Shown here: piece by piece, positions 20,729 to 33,558 of the stretch
Layout: each line of letters begins with the position of its first letter
How positions within the stretch are numbered: position 1 is the stretch's first letter
Assembly (NCBI RefSeq): GCF_027942865.1
Contig: NC_134515.1
Coordinates: 24,202,227 to 24,266,226 of the forward strand
Origin: Odontesthes bonariensis
Lineage: Eukaryota > Chordata > Actinopteri > Atheriniformes > Atherinopsidae
Reading direction: 5' to 3'
Length of the DNA stretch: 64,000 bases
The notes under the pieces: generated by a model
Databases searched by the model: none
The model's input: only the letters and a program-made list of their open reading frames with translations
Told to the model about the DNA's origin: nothing
Program-made: the position numbers and the translations under genes

Positions 20729-21831
20729 ATATAGGGTAAGAAGTTAGAGAGTTAGAGGGATGAAAGAAAGGTAAGAAGTGGCAGAGAGGAGAACGAGAGA
20801 GAGTGGGAACGTGAGAGTGAGAGATGAGAGTGAGAGTGAACAATTTGTGTGCATTTGTGCGTGTGGTGGGGTTGAAGATGAAAAAATGGCCCATTTTGTG
20901 CTTGTGAGCTTACACAACTCTACACTGGGTAGTGTTTATGCACACCTACACAGAATGATCTAATCATAAGAGGAAACTCAGCTGGCTTACACAACAGGAA
21001 TGTTTGCAATGATGGATATCAACTCTGATGCTGGTACCAGAAAGCACTGATGAATTTGACAGCTGAATATGCTGTGGTCAAGGTAAAAAAAAAACATTCT
21101 GTATGTGCGTGTCTGTCTGTGAGTATATCCATGTCACAGAGAGACTGAACAGCTTTTTTACAGTCTGAAAAGAAAGTAAAACTGTTTGAACTGCAGTGAT
21201 CTGGCAGTTCACGCAGCAGCTCAGCGATCCATGTCCTGAGCAGCCAACTTATTCTATGTGGACAAACGAGATTGTGTTGGGATAGTGAAAGCTATGTGCT
21301 AGATTCCAGGCTATGTCATTGTTTACCTCAGTGGAACCCAAATGCTGCTGGAATATAGTGTTGGCTTGCTAGCCCTGTTATCACCTTGTACAAAAAGTCT
21401 GTTGAAACTTGTGCTCTACATAGCCAGCCCTCCATGCTTTACCAAGGACAGAGCGCTGGACAGCCTCTGCTTCTTGATCATTCAGGCACAGTAACGTCAG
21501 GTATGGTCCCGTTCTCTCTTCTGCAACATGCTTTTGTTTTTTGATAGCTACCTATAGATGATTAAGAATAATAAGAATTAAGAGTAATGCTAACAATAAT
21601 AATGCAAATAATGATTATAACTATATTAAATAAAAATACCTGTTAAATGTATATATAGTAATACACTTTAATAATGGATGTAGTACTGTAAATGTTCTGT
21701 ACATATGGTCTTAAATATTTATATATTTTGTAACTAAAGAATCATTATTTGTATAACATGATAGAGTTAGGGAGACTAGGGAAGCTTGCATGTTGGTTTG
21801 TTGTTGTTGTCTCATACTGAAAATAAAGTGT

Positions 21832-21837
21832 ACTTCA
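21832..21837 (+). terminator. Candidate polyadenylation signal of prickle2
   Basis: AATAAA in an AT-rich stretch about 1.1 kb past the prickle2 stop. ATTAAATAAA-like motifs near 21,615-21,632 are alternatives. The 20,729-21,840 interval is read as the 3' UTR; no other coding potential is seen in it. Confidence 0.45.
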
Positions 21838-22439
21838 AACAACCATGAAACAGTAAAAGTTGTGTTGAGTTGTGTGGTTAGCTGAGACTGAGCCATAGTC
21901 AAAGTATTATTCTGCATGCTTAAAGATCCCACCAGACGTTTTGATGACGTTCTTTATATAACAACTCTTCTCTGGTAGAACTCTGTTGTCACACAATTAA
22001 TTGTCCAATGACAAAGCTGACTGTTATTGGAACTTGAGGAATAATATTCGGTTACATATAAAGATACATCTGCAGAGATGTTTTGTATTATCTCCTAATG
22101 AATACCAAAGTATGTCGGTTTGTGTTTCCAATTAAACAAATAGCGTTTCTCTCTGGGGAGTCCGTGCATAGAATGGATTTGGGAAACAGCGCTTATAGAA
22201 CTTGGGAGCGCTTGATACAAGACACATTAAGAAAACTAAATCAATTCCTGGAAAGAAAAAAAGAGAGAAAAAATGACCCTGTATTAATTGAATATGAAAA
22301 TATTAAGTCTGTACTACAAAAGAGAAACATAAGTTGACGCAAGGTTTGCTTTTATTTTATTTTTTTGGACAGCTCGACTTCATGTGAGGGAGCTTTCAGG
22401 GTTAAGTGTTCAAAGTCCAGTTCAACTGATACAGATATT

Positions 22440-23070
22440 TATGTTTTGGAGGTGGCAGGAAGGTGATGTTCCCAGAGAGAACCCACACATACACGGGGAG
22501 AACATTCAAACTCCACACAGAAAGGCCCCAAACCAGAAACCCTCTTGCTGTGAGGTGACAGGATTATCAATCAACCACCGCTGCCCCCCACTCCTTTGTA
22601 TGTAAAAAATAATGTAAAAAAATTTCAATGACTATAGTGCATGTCATACAACGACAGAAGTGGATAGCCACCCATTAATCTGGTTTGGACCTCCCCCACA
22701 CACACACATATGGATACACGCATACTTTGTCCACTTCACTGGGGGGGTAGGTAGCCAAAAACTGCCAAATTTGTATGAGTGGGAGGAGCACAAAGTTAAC
22801 AGCTAACTTCAGCAGTTAGCAAAAAGCATCTGAGATTCACCTTTTACTAATTAGGATTCCAACTGTGTGTGTACAATTATCTGGAAAATTATTTATTCTA
22901 ATATCAATCTTGAGCCTATCCCAGCTGCCATTGGGCACCAGTCCATAGCAGGGCCACACAGAGACAAACAAGACAAACAACCATACACACTCACGATCAC
23001 TCCTACAGTCATTTTAGAATCACCGGTTAACCTAACACGCATGTTTGTGGACGATGGGAGAGAACTGTAT
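22440..23070 (+). mobile_element. Two fragments of a fish LINE/SINE-like dispersed repeat
   Basis: 22,455-22,590 has AGAGAACCCACACATACACG, GGGAGAACATTCAAACTCCA and TCTTGCTGTGAGGTGACAGG. 22,905-23,070 has GAGCCTATCCCAGCTGCCAT, GGGCCACACAGAGACAAACA and TAGAATCACCGGTTAACCTA. In complete copies the second block precedes the first, so these are rearranged pieces or two insertions. Noncoding. Confidence 0.6.
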
Positions 23071-23734
23071 ATTTTACAGTTGAAACTATTTTGTTTATCT
23101 GTAATCATGATGAACAAAAGTCAAACATCTCTTTCACATTTCTGTGCCACAATTACATGTCACTGGCTCAATTTAAACTGATTTCAGCATCTCAATTATA
23201 AGCCACTCTGATGCACGAGTTAGGCTCTTGATCAAACACGACAAGAAATCAGCTCTCTCCCACTCAGCGAGTGCTTAAACCATGAACAAAAACCATGCCC
23301 TGCTCATTTACTAACCCATTAACTTGTTTCCTGCTATGACCTGATTTTATCCATAAACCCATGAACACACATTTGAAAATATTTTGGACAATGTGCTGTT
23401 TCTTAAGATTGTTTAAAAAAGTTTAATTATCAAAAAGCAAGTAGGAATAAATTAAGTCAGATGGACTATACATTTCTGAAGTTCTCATCATGACATTTAA
23501 AGGAATACGATTTATTATCACTATCACATTCTCAAAAAGGTTTTTTATCCTTTTTAATTTGCAGTGTTGCTCAATGGTCATCATTAGACTGACAGTGCAA
23601 GCGTTTGTCCAGGCAACTGACAAGAACAATTAAGAATATCACAAGTAAGAAAACACAAAAGCAGCTCTGAATCAAATTCTTAACACTTCACTAAGAAGGA
23701 AAACTGCAAAAGACGGGCAGGGCTGTGTGTGTGA

Positions 23735-24657
23735 TTAGTGCAACAGCTCCCTGGAGTCATATTCCTCAATAAATTTCTCCATGGCCTCCACACAGCGCTT
23801 GCCAATGTCCCGGAGGTTCTCCTGCAGCGAGGACTGGATGGGACGCTCCAGGGACGGATCCTTCGCTATCAGCATCTTTGCCACAAGGCCAAACATTTCA
23901 CATTCCTGATAGTACACCTGAAAGACAAACATAATCGTGGCTTTAGTGCACAGAACAAAGTGTGAGAGGAGGCAGGACAGATGAAAGAAACAAGGGGGGG
24001 AAATGAGTAGAACAAATGAGTTGGGCAAGAAGTCTTGTCATGCATTATCCCTGAATGGTCCACAGAAAGGCTCACAAGCAGACTGTTCACAAGCGTCATC
24101 AGTTCAGTGAGTTTTGTGGCCATTTTTGCATTAGATACCACTGCCAGACTGCGTTTTCTTGCAGTATTTCTATATTTCTGCAACCATGGAGATATGAAAA
24201 AAGCAAGAGACCATCTTCTCCATCAAGTGGGGGGAAACACACATACAGACTCTCAAATAAACAAAGCTGATGAGCACAGCCTCATGTGATATCTGTCACA
24301 TTGACAGCAGTACTAAGGCACGTGTTGTCGCCTCTTGTGATACAGGTGAGTCAGTCTCGCATTTTTGATCGGTTAGAGAAATAGAAATAGAAGAATAACC
24401 CCATCAATCCTGTCAAACAGAGAACAAGACCTTCTTTGTCAGGTCTGACAAAGTGCAGCAAATAATGACACTTATGTTGCCTCAGGCTCAGCACTTTAAA
24501 ATGAATGTTTAGACTACAGCAAACAAATCTTTTGCTCTTTGTTTCATGTCTCCGAGCCCTATCTAAGATCTTCCCACTGCTACTTTTCCCCATATTACAG
24601 CTTCTCTTATTTCTTTGCCTCCTCTTTCTGTTGATAACTGTCCTTTATGCCTAGATA

Positions 24658-24717
<60 letters not shown>

Positions 24718-27700
24718 TGTGTCTTTGTAATCACATTCCCTCACCTCATCTATCTCTCTCCTCTTCTGCTGTATGGCTCTGTCTCGTGCCGCCGTCTGGC
24801 TCGCAGTTAAGGGGAGCTCCCCATCTCTGCTTCTCTCTCTGTCTTTGCTGCTGGTCGCTCTGTGATCTCCCTCCCTGCTTTGGTTCCTGACGCTCTGAGA
24901 AACCTGCAAAAAAAATCATTAGAAAATATAAAATCGGGAGCGTATTAAACACAGCTAACCAGAAACTTGTGCAAACACTGACAATGACCAGAGTTGACTC
25001 AACCCAGAATCCTAAATTCTTCCACCGCTTTGAGTGCAAATGCTAGATGCAGCAAAAATATATACAAAAAAGGGAAGTAGTTTATAGCAGTATTGGCAGG
25101 ATAGGCTGAACACAGCAAAGTGAACAAAGCAATCAGCTAATCCAGAGTATTATTTTTTTTTAATAAACTTCAGGTCTGCATTTATGAATATTAAGAGTTA
25201 AAATTCCTAAAAGACCGCCTGTTTTTTTTTTTTTTTACATAAGATGCCATCAATAAGAATAAAGGCTAGTTGAAAAGCAAAACAGGGTTGTGCTAAAGAA
25301 GGAAATCTAACCGATAAGGCGGTGTCTCACAAATAACAGCCCACCTATTAATTCAATGGATATTTCTTTAATTAGGGTACAAGTACGGTCAAGAGTATGG
25401 GTACTTGGATAAGGAAACGATTTGCACAATTTTGCCTCAGTAAACAATATTACAATCAAGTTTGGACCAAAAAGTGAATTTTTGGCTTCAATAAAAGATG
25501 TTTAACAAAAATATGAAAGAAATTTTTTACATAGTCCAAAAGCAACTGGACAAACTAGCCTAATTATAAATACAAGGTATATGTTTGAACACGTGGATGC
25601 AAATTTTAAATGGCTGCTTCAAGTCAAGGAACCAGTGAATATAATCAAATGTCGGGTCGAGTCGCTTCGTCTGGGCCTTACTGCACCAGCTTTTAGTACA
25701 CCAGATGTCTGTAAAAGAGGAGCATAATGTGAAGGTGTCCAAATCCCAAAGAACCACACAAGATGTCCAGATGCGCTGTTGACATCTCGCAGCCTGTGCA
25801 ATGGCTCTCTTGGGGTTTCCTGCCTTAAGCTTTACCATCAGCAAGTGAAAAGTGTTCTCACTTTGAGTTGAGTTGAGGTCAGCTGACTGCCAATGAGAAA
25901 CCTTTTACTAATTTTCCTTAGGAACCTCTTGGATTGCTGGTATGTTTTTGGGGTCATGATATGTCATTTAAATAAAGCTTTCAAAAACCTGAGTTTTCAG
26001 GAAAGCTTTAAATTGTCCTTTTGTTCCTTATCTAAAAAACACTCAATTAAAATCCTTTGATAGATATCACCCTCCATTTGTAATGTAAGTTATTCACTTT
26101 CCTCTTATGTCGAAGTTTGTTCATCTTAAAAATGAAGCAACACTTACGCTACTTAAGGCTCAGAGGGTTAAAGAGCAGATTTATTGCATTAGGTCTGATG
26201 GATAATAAAATGAATTGTTCAGCTGGAAGCTCTTAATGTTTCCTCTTTCTTGTAACAGCTCTGTTTACTTTCTTTCAGCCAAATTTTGGCCCTTCTTCAG
26301 TTGCACCAACACCTCTTTGGATCAAATATGAACAGCCACCGAATGCAAATTCAGCACTTAGAACCAATTGCAGACCTTTTATCTTCTAGATGCACATGAA
26401 TAAAAAAGAGAACAGGCTTCTCGTGGTCATTAACTGCTGACCAATCAATCAGCTGATTAATCCTGAGCCTGTGAAAATGGTGGGAATAAGAAAAAGATGG
26501 CAGCAATTCCAAAATGCGTGAAGCTCTCAAGATGTGACTGATGAGTAGATTTAGTACTTGTTGTATTAAAAGTGAAAATCTACTCATCAGTCACATCTTG
26601 AGTGCTTCATTTTAAATGAACTGTACTGGGATGCGCAGTGAAATGATTCATATTGCAGAGTAAAGCTATGATATTAGTTTCCATGCCAAAAAATTGCAAG
26701 GACATCAATGAATGTAGCATACATCGATTCCACACAATTGCCCTTCGACAGCTGACCTTTAAATAGACATAAAACTCAGCAGCAAACGTGTAAAGGATCG
26801 TACAAAACACAATATTCATACATTTAAAGTTCCACAAAGAAAACTGAACGGAAATAATAAAATACAAACAGAACAATAAAAGACACTGTGTAAAGACAAG
26901 AAGCGGTAGATCATGCAGTGGCCACGTGACTGATCACTCTTTGAAAACTGAGTTTGAGTTTGAGTCTGAAACGTGGAGATATTTCACATCTTAAACCCCA
27001 GGGCAGCGTTAGACTAAGCTTCTTTAAGAAAAAGCACCTTACCATCACCACACCGCTGAGCCCCTTGATTATGTATTTAAGATCTGGGACATTTTGACTT
27101 TATCAAATCATCTTCATGGGATTAAACTTGAAAAATTAAAATACATAAAGTTTATTATCAGGTATCAGAATGGAAAGGCACTCTTTGATTTGCTTTCCTC
27201 TCCTTCGTTGCAGCAACACCCAGCTGCAGTTCATCATGTGCTGCTCTGTTCGTGCCGTGCTCAGATCGGAGGTAAATGGACGCAGTCACGTGGTCGCAGC
27301 CTTTTTTTGCAGCTGTTTGTATCAAAGCGAAAACTATCTTTGATGCAGACTGCTGAAAAAAAACGGTACTTCTAAACGTTAACAGATTACTATCACAGTT
27401 GGTGGAGTTGAATTGACTGATGAAAATAAAAACAGTCAGAAACTACAACATGTAAACGTCTTACTTTGGGATTTGGAAAACGGGCGTTTTTCAGCGCTTT
27501 CTGATATTATGCAGATGATAATGCTGTGATAATAAACAATTATTGCGAGCTGGGGGCCTTTTCTTCTTCTATGCCCATGAAGAGAAATCAATCACAACGC
27601 GTATTAAAGTTAATGATCATTTTCAGCACTGACTGGTCCTGTCAGTGCTGAAAATGCACAATGTCCTCCAGCAGAACTTAACATTTCTAAGGGTCTTGTT

Positions 27701-29150
27701 TTGGCTCGTCAACAAAAAAAATTAAATTTATCGCAAGAAAAGACCAAGAAAAACACAACATTCTCACATTTTAGAGCCTGGAACCATCAAATGCACAACA
27801 GCATTACTTAAACAATGAACGGTCGCTAAAGAAAACATCGGTTACATTTTTTTCCCTCTTCTAAAATACAGATGAACTGATTAATTGTTGCACCTCTGAT
27901 TCACAGAAAAAAACCTAGTATAATATAAATGTCAGACATATATTTCTATATATATATATATATATAGAAATATTTTTTTCTTTGTTGTTGTTTATTTGCT
28001 TTTAGTAACAACGTAGCTCAGAAACACAATAAAACTGGACAACACAGCATAATTTGATTATTACGCCAGTTATTACACCAGTTCTTTTAATCATTCTTTT
28101 AACATTTCACAACAAACTAGGAGGCGAAGCAGATTTTTTTCATTGAAAACTTACGGTGAACTGCATGTCCTTGTCTCTGCTGGAAGTGGACCTGGGTAAG
28201 ACAGGTCTAGAATCTGGAAGAGAGACAAACCGCAAGGTCAACACAACAACACAGGCACAGAATCCATGTGCTCAACCTAAGACGAATGACTGACACATGT
28301 AAATATAGTCTTTTTTTTTATTTTTCTCTCTGTTCACAATACCTAGAGGCACCTCAAATGTATGTTTATGTCACATCTGAGGTCTTAAATCAATACATAT
28401 TTTTGCCTGCCGTGCAGCGTTGGACTACAGTATTCTCGTGTAAAAACCATATCTTCGTTTGTGCTCTTCATTATGTGCTGCGGGTGAGTCTCTGTCTCTC
28501 TTCTTCTCTCACACTCTCATATACACACAAATCAGGGATGAGTCACCATCATCGCACCATCACTCAGGCACACAAAAAACCTGTTCCACATTCACACATG
28601 CACAAACACACACCTCCACAGTGCTGCAGTGTGCGCACAAATAAAGCAAGAGAGATAAAGGCATTCAGTATCAGCAGCACACAACACACTACTTTATGAG
28701 GGCAAAAAAAATCTGATACGAGATTTTCACAGTTAGTGTTACAACCATGGAAACATAACAGATTTGTCTTGTTTACTTGTAAACTCTTCCTACTTACAAA
28801 TAAATTATGCAAGTATCTAATAAATCTACCCTCAACAAACTAAAGCGCACCGTTCTATTGAGGCTGTGTAATGGCTTGACTGCTAGCAGCTTGTTCATGA
28901 CATAATCCATGTATTGAGTCTGGGAAAAGCTTCTTAGTAATTAGCATTATGTAACACCGGTTGGTTGCTACCGGAGTCTAACTACCTACCAACCAGAAGA
29001 TACCACCATGAGCAACTGCCCTACAAAAATTTGTTTAATGCAAAATCAGAGCAAGTGCCTCTGCTTGGTTATACTGCCACCTGATGGTGATTGAATATAA
29101 TGCAAGGTAATACACAAAGATAGAAAAATATATCTATCTATCTATCTATG

Positions 29151-29203
<53 letters not shown>

Positions 29204-30910
29204 CTCTATATATATATATCAAGAAAACTGTCTTCAGTTTAATGATAGAAAGTCTGAGGTGTTTTTTTTCTGCCCCCCCAACTCCTCAGTAGGTTTTAGC
29301 AGGCCTCTTGGAGCCACTGTCATTAAGCCTTCCGACTCAAGCCAATAATTTGGGAGTCATATTGGATTCTATTCTATTCGATTCGATTCTATTCTATATA
29401 CAGCCTTAATCACCATACGGCACGGTTCAATTTAATTCAATGTCCTTGCATATGAGTATTTTGTATTGAAAAAGCCTGTACATAGCTATTCAAAACCCTT
29501 TTCATTGATTGCCCCGTAGTGAACATTTTGCCCAAGTCTTAACCTGATCAGTGTTTAATGGTTTAAAAGTGTGTGCTTGGTGTTATCATTTTCTCCTGTT
29601 GCAGACACAAAACTCACCGTTTTGCATTGGAGTTGAACTTCCATCGATGCTCTCTCTCTGCTCGTACCGCTCCTTTTCCCTCTCCTTCTCCCTCTGCCTC
29701 TCCTTCTCCCTCTGCCTCTCCTTCTCCTTCTGCCTTTCCATCTCCTTCCCCCTTTGCTGCTCCCTCAGTGCGATGTGGTGAGGTTTCAGTGGGAGGTAAT
29801 CTCTGCGATGGAAGTAAGCCCGGGGCTTCAGGTGATGATACCTCTGGCTGCTGAAACCTGGCTTGTAAAACGAACGATCATCTTTTGGAAAGCTGCATCA
29901 CAAGCGGGGAAGAAGTTAGAGCCCCGTCATTTGAAGGTAAACGCGGTGAAAAAGCAGATGACAATAAAGAGCCTCCTGTACTCGACCCGTCAGTCTTACT
30001 GAAGCTTGGAGAATGGACCTCCAAACTTTGGTTTGTAAGAATTCGACAACCATGCCCTTGGTCTGGATGGACTTCGCACTCTTCTGATGGGCCTCTTCTC
30101 ATCCTTAATTGACAGGGGTAAAAGAATTGCTCACACTTGCAAAGAGGCAGAACAAGTGTATTGTCTGAGAAGGCCCTTTTGTGATAAGACAGGATTTACC
30201 TGAGGCGCAGTGCTATCAGTCAGCCTCGTGTCAGCAGACCCATCACTATATTCCCTGTACCGCGGTGCCGCTGAGCCCTGAAAAGAGACAGCATCTTGTT
30301 AATCACAGCTATTGAGGTGTTAAAGATGCATCTAAGCCTTTCAATATGCTCCCGGAGCTTAAAACGTAGTGTTACACCGAGAGTCAGCAACCGAGGACAT
30401 CAAATTTGGATTTGGTTGTTGTAAACTCTGAGGATCAGAAGAGAGCTCAAATGCTACACCAGGCAGCCAACAAACCTCACAGCCACACACTTTGTGTCTC
30501 TTGTGAGTCAAATCGTACAAAAAAAAAAAAAAAAAAAAGATTACATGAAATGATCTATGATCTAAAACTCATGTTCCAGTACATAAACATGTGGTTAAGT
30601 GTTACCACCATGTCACTACACATGGCCCTGTGTGTATGATACTCATTAGTGCCCTCTTTTGCATCAAAGTTGTTTTACCTCAGTCTCCTTTAGCTTTCAA
30701 CTGTACCCACTACAGTTCTTTTAGTGTTCTGGCCCGGTCTGTCGTATAGTTTGCTGACATATGCTTCGAATGACAAATGAAAAACAATGCCGGTTCGTAA
30801 AGTTTGCCACTCAACAGCTGTGTGAGAGCGAGCAGCACAGCTGAGCTTTTTTTTTTTTTTTTTTTTTTTTTTACCTTGCATTCCAGTAAGTCTCTTCCAG
30901 TAAGATCCAT
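23735..30910 (-). CDS. pphln1: Periphilin-1-like protein, 7 coding exons
   Basis: Periphilin-1 is a nuclear/cornified-envelope protein and, as a HUSH-complex subunit, takes part in heterochromatic silencing. Coding exons in transcript order: 30910-30875 (start MDLTGRDLLECK), 30277-30200, 30103-30000, 29892-29618, 28213-28155, 24903-24745, 23917-23735. All junctions are GT/AG and the phases add up to about 297 aa, against about 370-460 in mammals. The C-terminal two exons carry the periphilin signature: AIQQKRREIDEVYYQECEMF, then GLVAKMLIAKDPSLE, QENLRDIGKRCVEAMEKF and IEEYDS, matching the family pattern KEIEQ-Y-QDCE-FGMVVKMLIEKDPSLE as I remember it. This C-terminal helical segment mediates self-association. 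The middle exon has a charged ERQREKERQREKE run. The N-terminal half is poorly conserved, and upstream or alternative exons could be missing. It lies next to a prickle gene, as PPHLN1 does to PRICKLE1. It may be the pphln1 orthologue or an ohnologue. Confidence 0.85.
24660..24722. repeat. (GT)n microsatellite
   Basis: A long dinucleotide tract in the last intron of the periphilin-like gene. It lies only about 22 bp beyond the 5' splice site at 24744. Confidence 0.95.
26526..26602. repeat. 27-bp perfect inverted repeat (hairpin)
   Basis: Arms 26526-26552 and 26576-26602 are perfect reverse complements (CTCAAGATGTGACTGATGAG...) with a 23-nt loop. They lie in the large intron of the periphilin-like gene. 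The origin is unknown; it is possibly the end product of a small foldback element. Confidence 0.85.
27618..27656. repeat. 16-bp perfect hairpin
   Basis: Arms 27618-27633 (CATTTTCAGCACTGAC) and 27641-27656 are perfect complements around a 7-nt loop, in a periphilin-like gene intron. Confidence 0.8.
29128..29202. repeat. (TATC)n microsatellite
   Basis: A tetranucleotide tract with one TATG variant, followed by a short (TA)n, in an intron of the periphilin-like gene. Confidence 0.95.
29690..29752 (-). repeat. Coding minisatellite (Glu/Lys/Arg/Gln) in periphilin-like gene
   Basis: An 18-bp unit (CTCCTTCTCCCTCTGCCT on the plus strand) recurs imperfectly inside the 29618-29892 exon and encodes ERQREK repeats on the minus strand. 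It keeps the reading frame and lengthens a predicted highly charged single helix. Confidence 0.8.
30843..30872. repeat. Poly(T)/poly(A) tract abutting a 5' splice site
   Basis: A T-run of about 28 on the plus strand. On the minus strand it follows directly after the GT of the donor at the end of the first coding exon (exon end 30875), so the intron begins GTAAAAAA. Confidence 0.85.
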
Positions 30911-31559
30911 TTTTTATTTTTTTTGGGGGGGAGGGGGGTCGTTCGTCGCGCCGGTTGAGCTATATCAATAATACGAAGAGTTTATTTTGTTGCTCGAGTC
31001 CAACAGACCAGGAAGAGCGTCTGACCTCTCACTTTAAATCCGTCTGTCTGTCTGTCTGAAAAGTGAAGCTGTACCATTTCTGTCACCCACGCGCGCTACA
31101 GTACGTCTCACACAACACGGTGCGCCCAAAGTTGTCAACAGAATTCGGCTCAAAGTTAGGTGTGTGACCTTCCCGACGAAAACGGTGGTTTAAAGCACAC
31201 GAATATAACGCGACATGTTTTTACTTCCTTCTTCAACCACCCAATCAGAGTCAGGCTGTGGTGATAAGGGCTCATCGAAAACGAAACAAGAGTCTCGGGT
31301 AGTTTTCCCCGAAGACACGCCAATCACGGCCCGAACGCTGTCACACCTGCTTACTGAGACTGGGACAGGAAAACTGAGAAACGGGGTTTTGAATGCTGAT
31401 GGTGCACTTCACTTCCTAGAGCCTGCTAAACCTGCTTTTATAGCTAAACAACATGAATGAACCGTGAGACTTGAGCTGTGTTTTTCTTTTTTTGTCGTAT
31501 GACACTGTAAGAACAGCATTGACCATGTATGTAATCAAATTCTACAACAGCAGTTCTGA

Positions 31560-32640
31560 AAATGCTGGGATGCTGTGTAAATAGAAACAAAATGAGATGA
31601 TTTGCAAATCAAAAGAAGAAACATTTCAAAGAAGAACAAATTCAAATGTTGAGACCAATAAAAAATATATATATGATTCACAATGATAACACAGAAAAGA
31701 CTCAATTAAATCTAGACATTTTACTATTTTAGGAAAAATATTCCCTCATCTTGACTCTAATGGCAGCAGCCAATCTAAAAAAAAGAGAGTCGGGACAGCT
31801 GAGGCCTTGAAATGCTGGCAAAGTAAGGGAGTACTAAAAAGAAATAGCTGGACTTGCTGGATTGCAGCAAATCAGGTTAAACAGCAACATGTCAATAACA
31901 TGAATTGGCATTAAAAAGAGCACCTTAAAGAGGCAGAGTAATAAAGACAGAGATTCAGAAATGTATGGAGAAATTGCAGGACAATGTTTCTGAATGTAAA
32001 ATTGCAAAGATTTTTCATATTTTATCATCTAAAGTAGACAATATTATCAAAAGATCCCAAAAATCTAGAGGCAAGGGACAGGGCCAAAAACCATGATTAG
32101 ATGGCTGTGATCCACAAGCATTCAAGGGACACTGCATTAAAAAAAAACACTGTTTAGCTCAAAACACCTCCAAAAATCATAGTCTGCGAACATAGTTCAC
32201 TGTGTCATCCACAGACGTAGGTTAAAGGTCTGTCATGTGAAGAACAAGCCATACATGAACATGATCCCGAAATGCTGCTGTCTTCACTGGGCCAAAGCTT
32301 ATTTAAAATGGTGATTTTTTTAAACCATCAACTTTACATCCTCCGGATTAAAGAGGGCAGGGACCATCTGAACCGTTATCAGCGCTCAGTTCAAAAGAAT
32401 TGCATCTCTGATGGTATGGCAGTGCTTCAGAGCTTATGGAACTAACAACTTGCACATCCCTAATGTTTATTGACTATCATCAAAAGAAGAAGGATCAAAT
32501 TGAAGAAAAGAAATATGAAACGGCGATATGTCTTACTTTCAACAATGGATTTTTTTTGTCCGTTCTGTCGTGAATAAAAGTTTGGTTTTGAGATTTTCAA
32601 ACGATTTCATCCTGTTTTTATTAATATTTGACTTATGAAC
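31560..32640 (+). mobile_element. Degenerate Tc1/mariner-like DNA transposon
   Basis: The DNA from about 31,560 to 32,640 follows the common fish Tc1-like consensus in order. The 5' end has ATGCTGTGTAAATAGAAACA and GATGATTTGCAAATC; the middle has AAGGGACAGGGCCAAAAACC (transposase KGQG-KP) and GGGCCAAAGCTTATTTAAAA (WAKAYLKW). The 3' end has GTGAATAAAAGTTTGGTTTT and CATCCTGTTTTTATTAATAT. The transposase frame is broken by stops and internal deletions, and the DDE region is largely missing, so the copy is dead. It fills most of the space between the periphilin-like gene's 5' end and the phosphatase gene. Confidence 0.8.
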
Positions 32641-32742
32641 ACATCATTACAATAAATCAAATCACTGAAAAGCGATTATTCAACTTGAGCATCTATTATT
32701 TACTTATAATATGGACAATTGTTTTAAGCTCATCTTTTATCA

Positions 32743-32746
32743 TTTA

Positions 32747-32809
<63 letters not shown>

Positions 32810-32811
32810 GA
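32743..32811. repeat. (CTAT)n microsatellite
   Basis: A tetranucleotide tract of about 16 units in intergenic DNA between the Tc1-like relic and the phosphatase gene. Confidence 0.95.
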
Positions 32812-33013
32812 TCTACCTTTCGAAAGAAAAGTCAATACAGAGAAATTTCACATCTAGAGATTTCCTGGAGGGACATTTAGTGTCAGTGCAAGGTATGACA
32901 AGGTGAAGACAAAGAATAGCTGAGGCCATCATTTACTGACATCCCTCCCCTGAAGTTCAGTGTTACTCTCTCCACCCACTGTCTCCACCCATCACATTTC
33001 TTCCTGCCTACAG

Positions 33014-33558
33014 ACAAACACAGAGAGTAGTGCCATTCCCTGACACGTTTAACATGTCATGGAGCAGTGCAGCCCTCGACCCTTTCCCTTCAGCCTGTGG
33101 TAGACTTAAATCATTCATCCGAGGCCCAGATACAAAGGTAAAGCTGCATTTCAGGTACAGCACTAAAGCTGGGTTGTCGGGCTGCTGGTGTTTGGGGTTG
33201 AGAACTTGTAAGAACAGGTTTTCTTTCTTGTCGGGTGAGTAGGCCATTAATTGTTCTGTGTGAATGCTGGGCTTTGCCTCTCATGCGAGCCTTTCAATTG
33301 TGAGAAGGCCACAAGAGGAGTGGTATAGTTTGCCGGAGAATTACTATATTTGATACATACTTTTCTGGTGTAACATACCTCTGGTGAAAGGATAACATTA
33401 CATTTTCATTACAAGAGCGAGAGCAGAAATCAAGAGGGAAACACAATGTTCTCAGCTTGTCAGTCGATCACACTGGCTTTCATTTTTCACAGGATTTTCC
33501 ACATGCTCAACACTGAACTCACCTCAGCGTCAGTCGACAGAACAAGAAAAGACATGAG
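33014..33558 (+). other. Possible upstream exons of the phosphatase gene
   Basis: Two candidate exons precede the ATG at 33978. 33014-33234 follows a strong acceptor (TTTCTTCCTGCCTACAG) and ends at GTGAGT. 33493-33558 (encoding IFHMLNTELTSASVDRTRKD) lies between TTTTCACAG and GTGAGG. Their phases join each other and join the exon at 33977 without a stop. The first encodes FPDTFNMSWSSAALDPFPS and more, with no clear domain or membrane helix. They are supported only by splice signals and phase. Confidence 0.35.

Noticed and set aside
25380-25860. Possible Tc1-like relic in a periphilin-like intron (AAAAGCAACTGGACAAACTA, minus-strand frame of 94 aa)
   Set aside because: Too diverged to match any transposase block with confidence.
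27938-27972. (TA)n palindrome TTTCTATATA...TATATAGAAA
   Set aside because: Simple-sequence symmetry; no flanking structure.
31215-31460. 81-aa plus-strand frame starting MFLLPSSTTQSESG
   Set aside because: Lies just upstream of the periphilin-like gene start in GC-richer promoter-like DNA. No homology recognised and its phase does not lead into the phosphatase exons.
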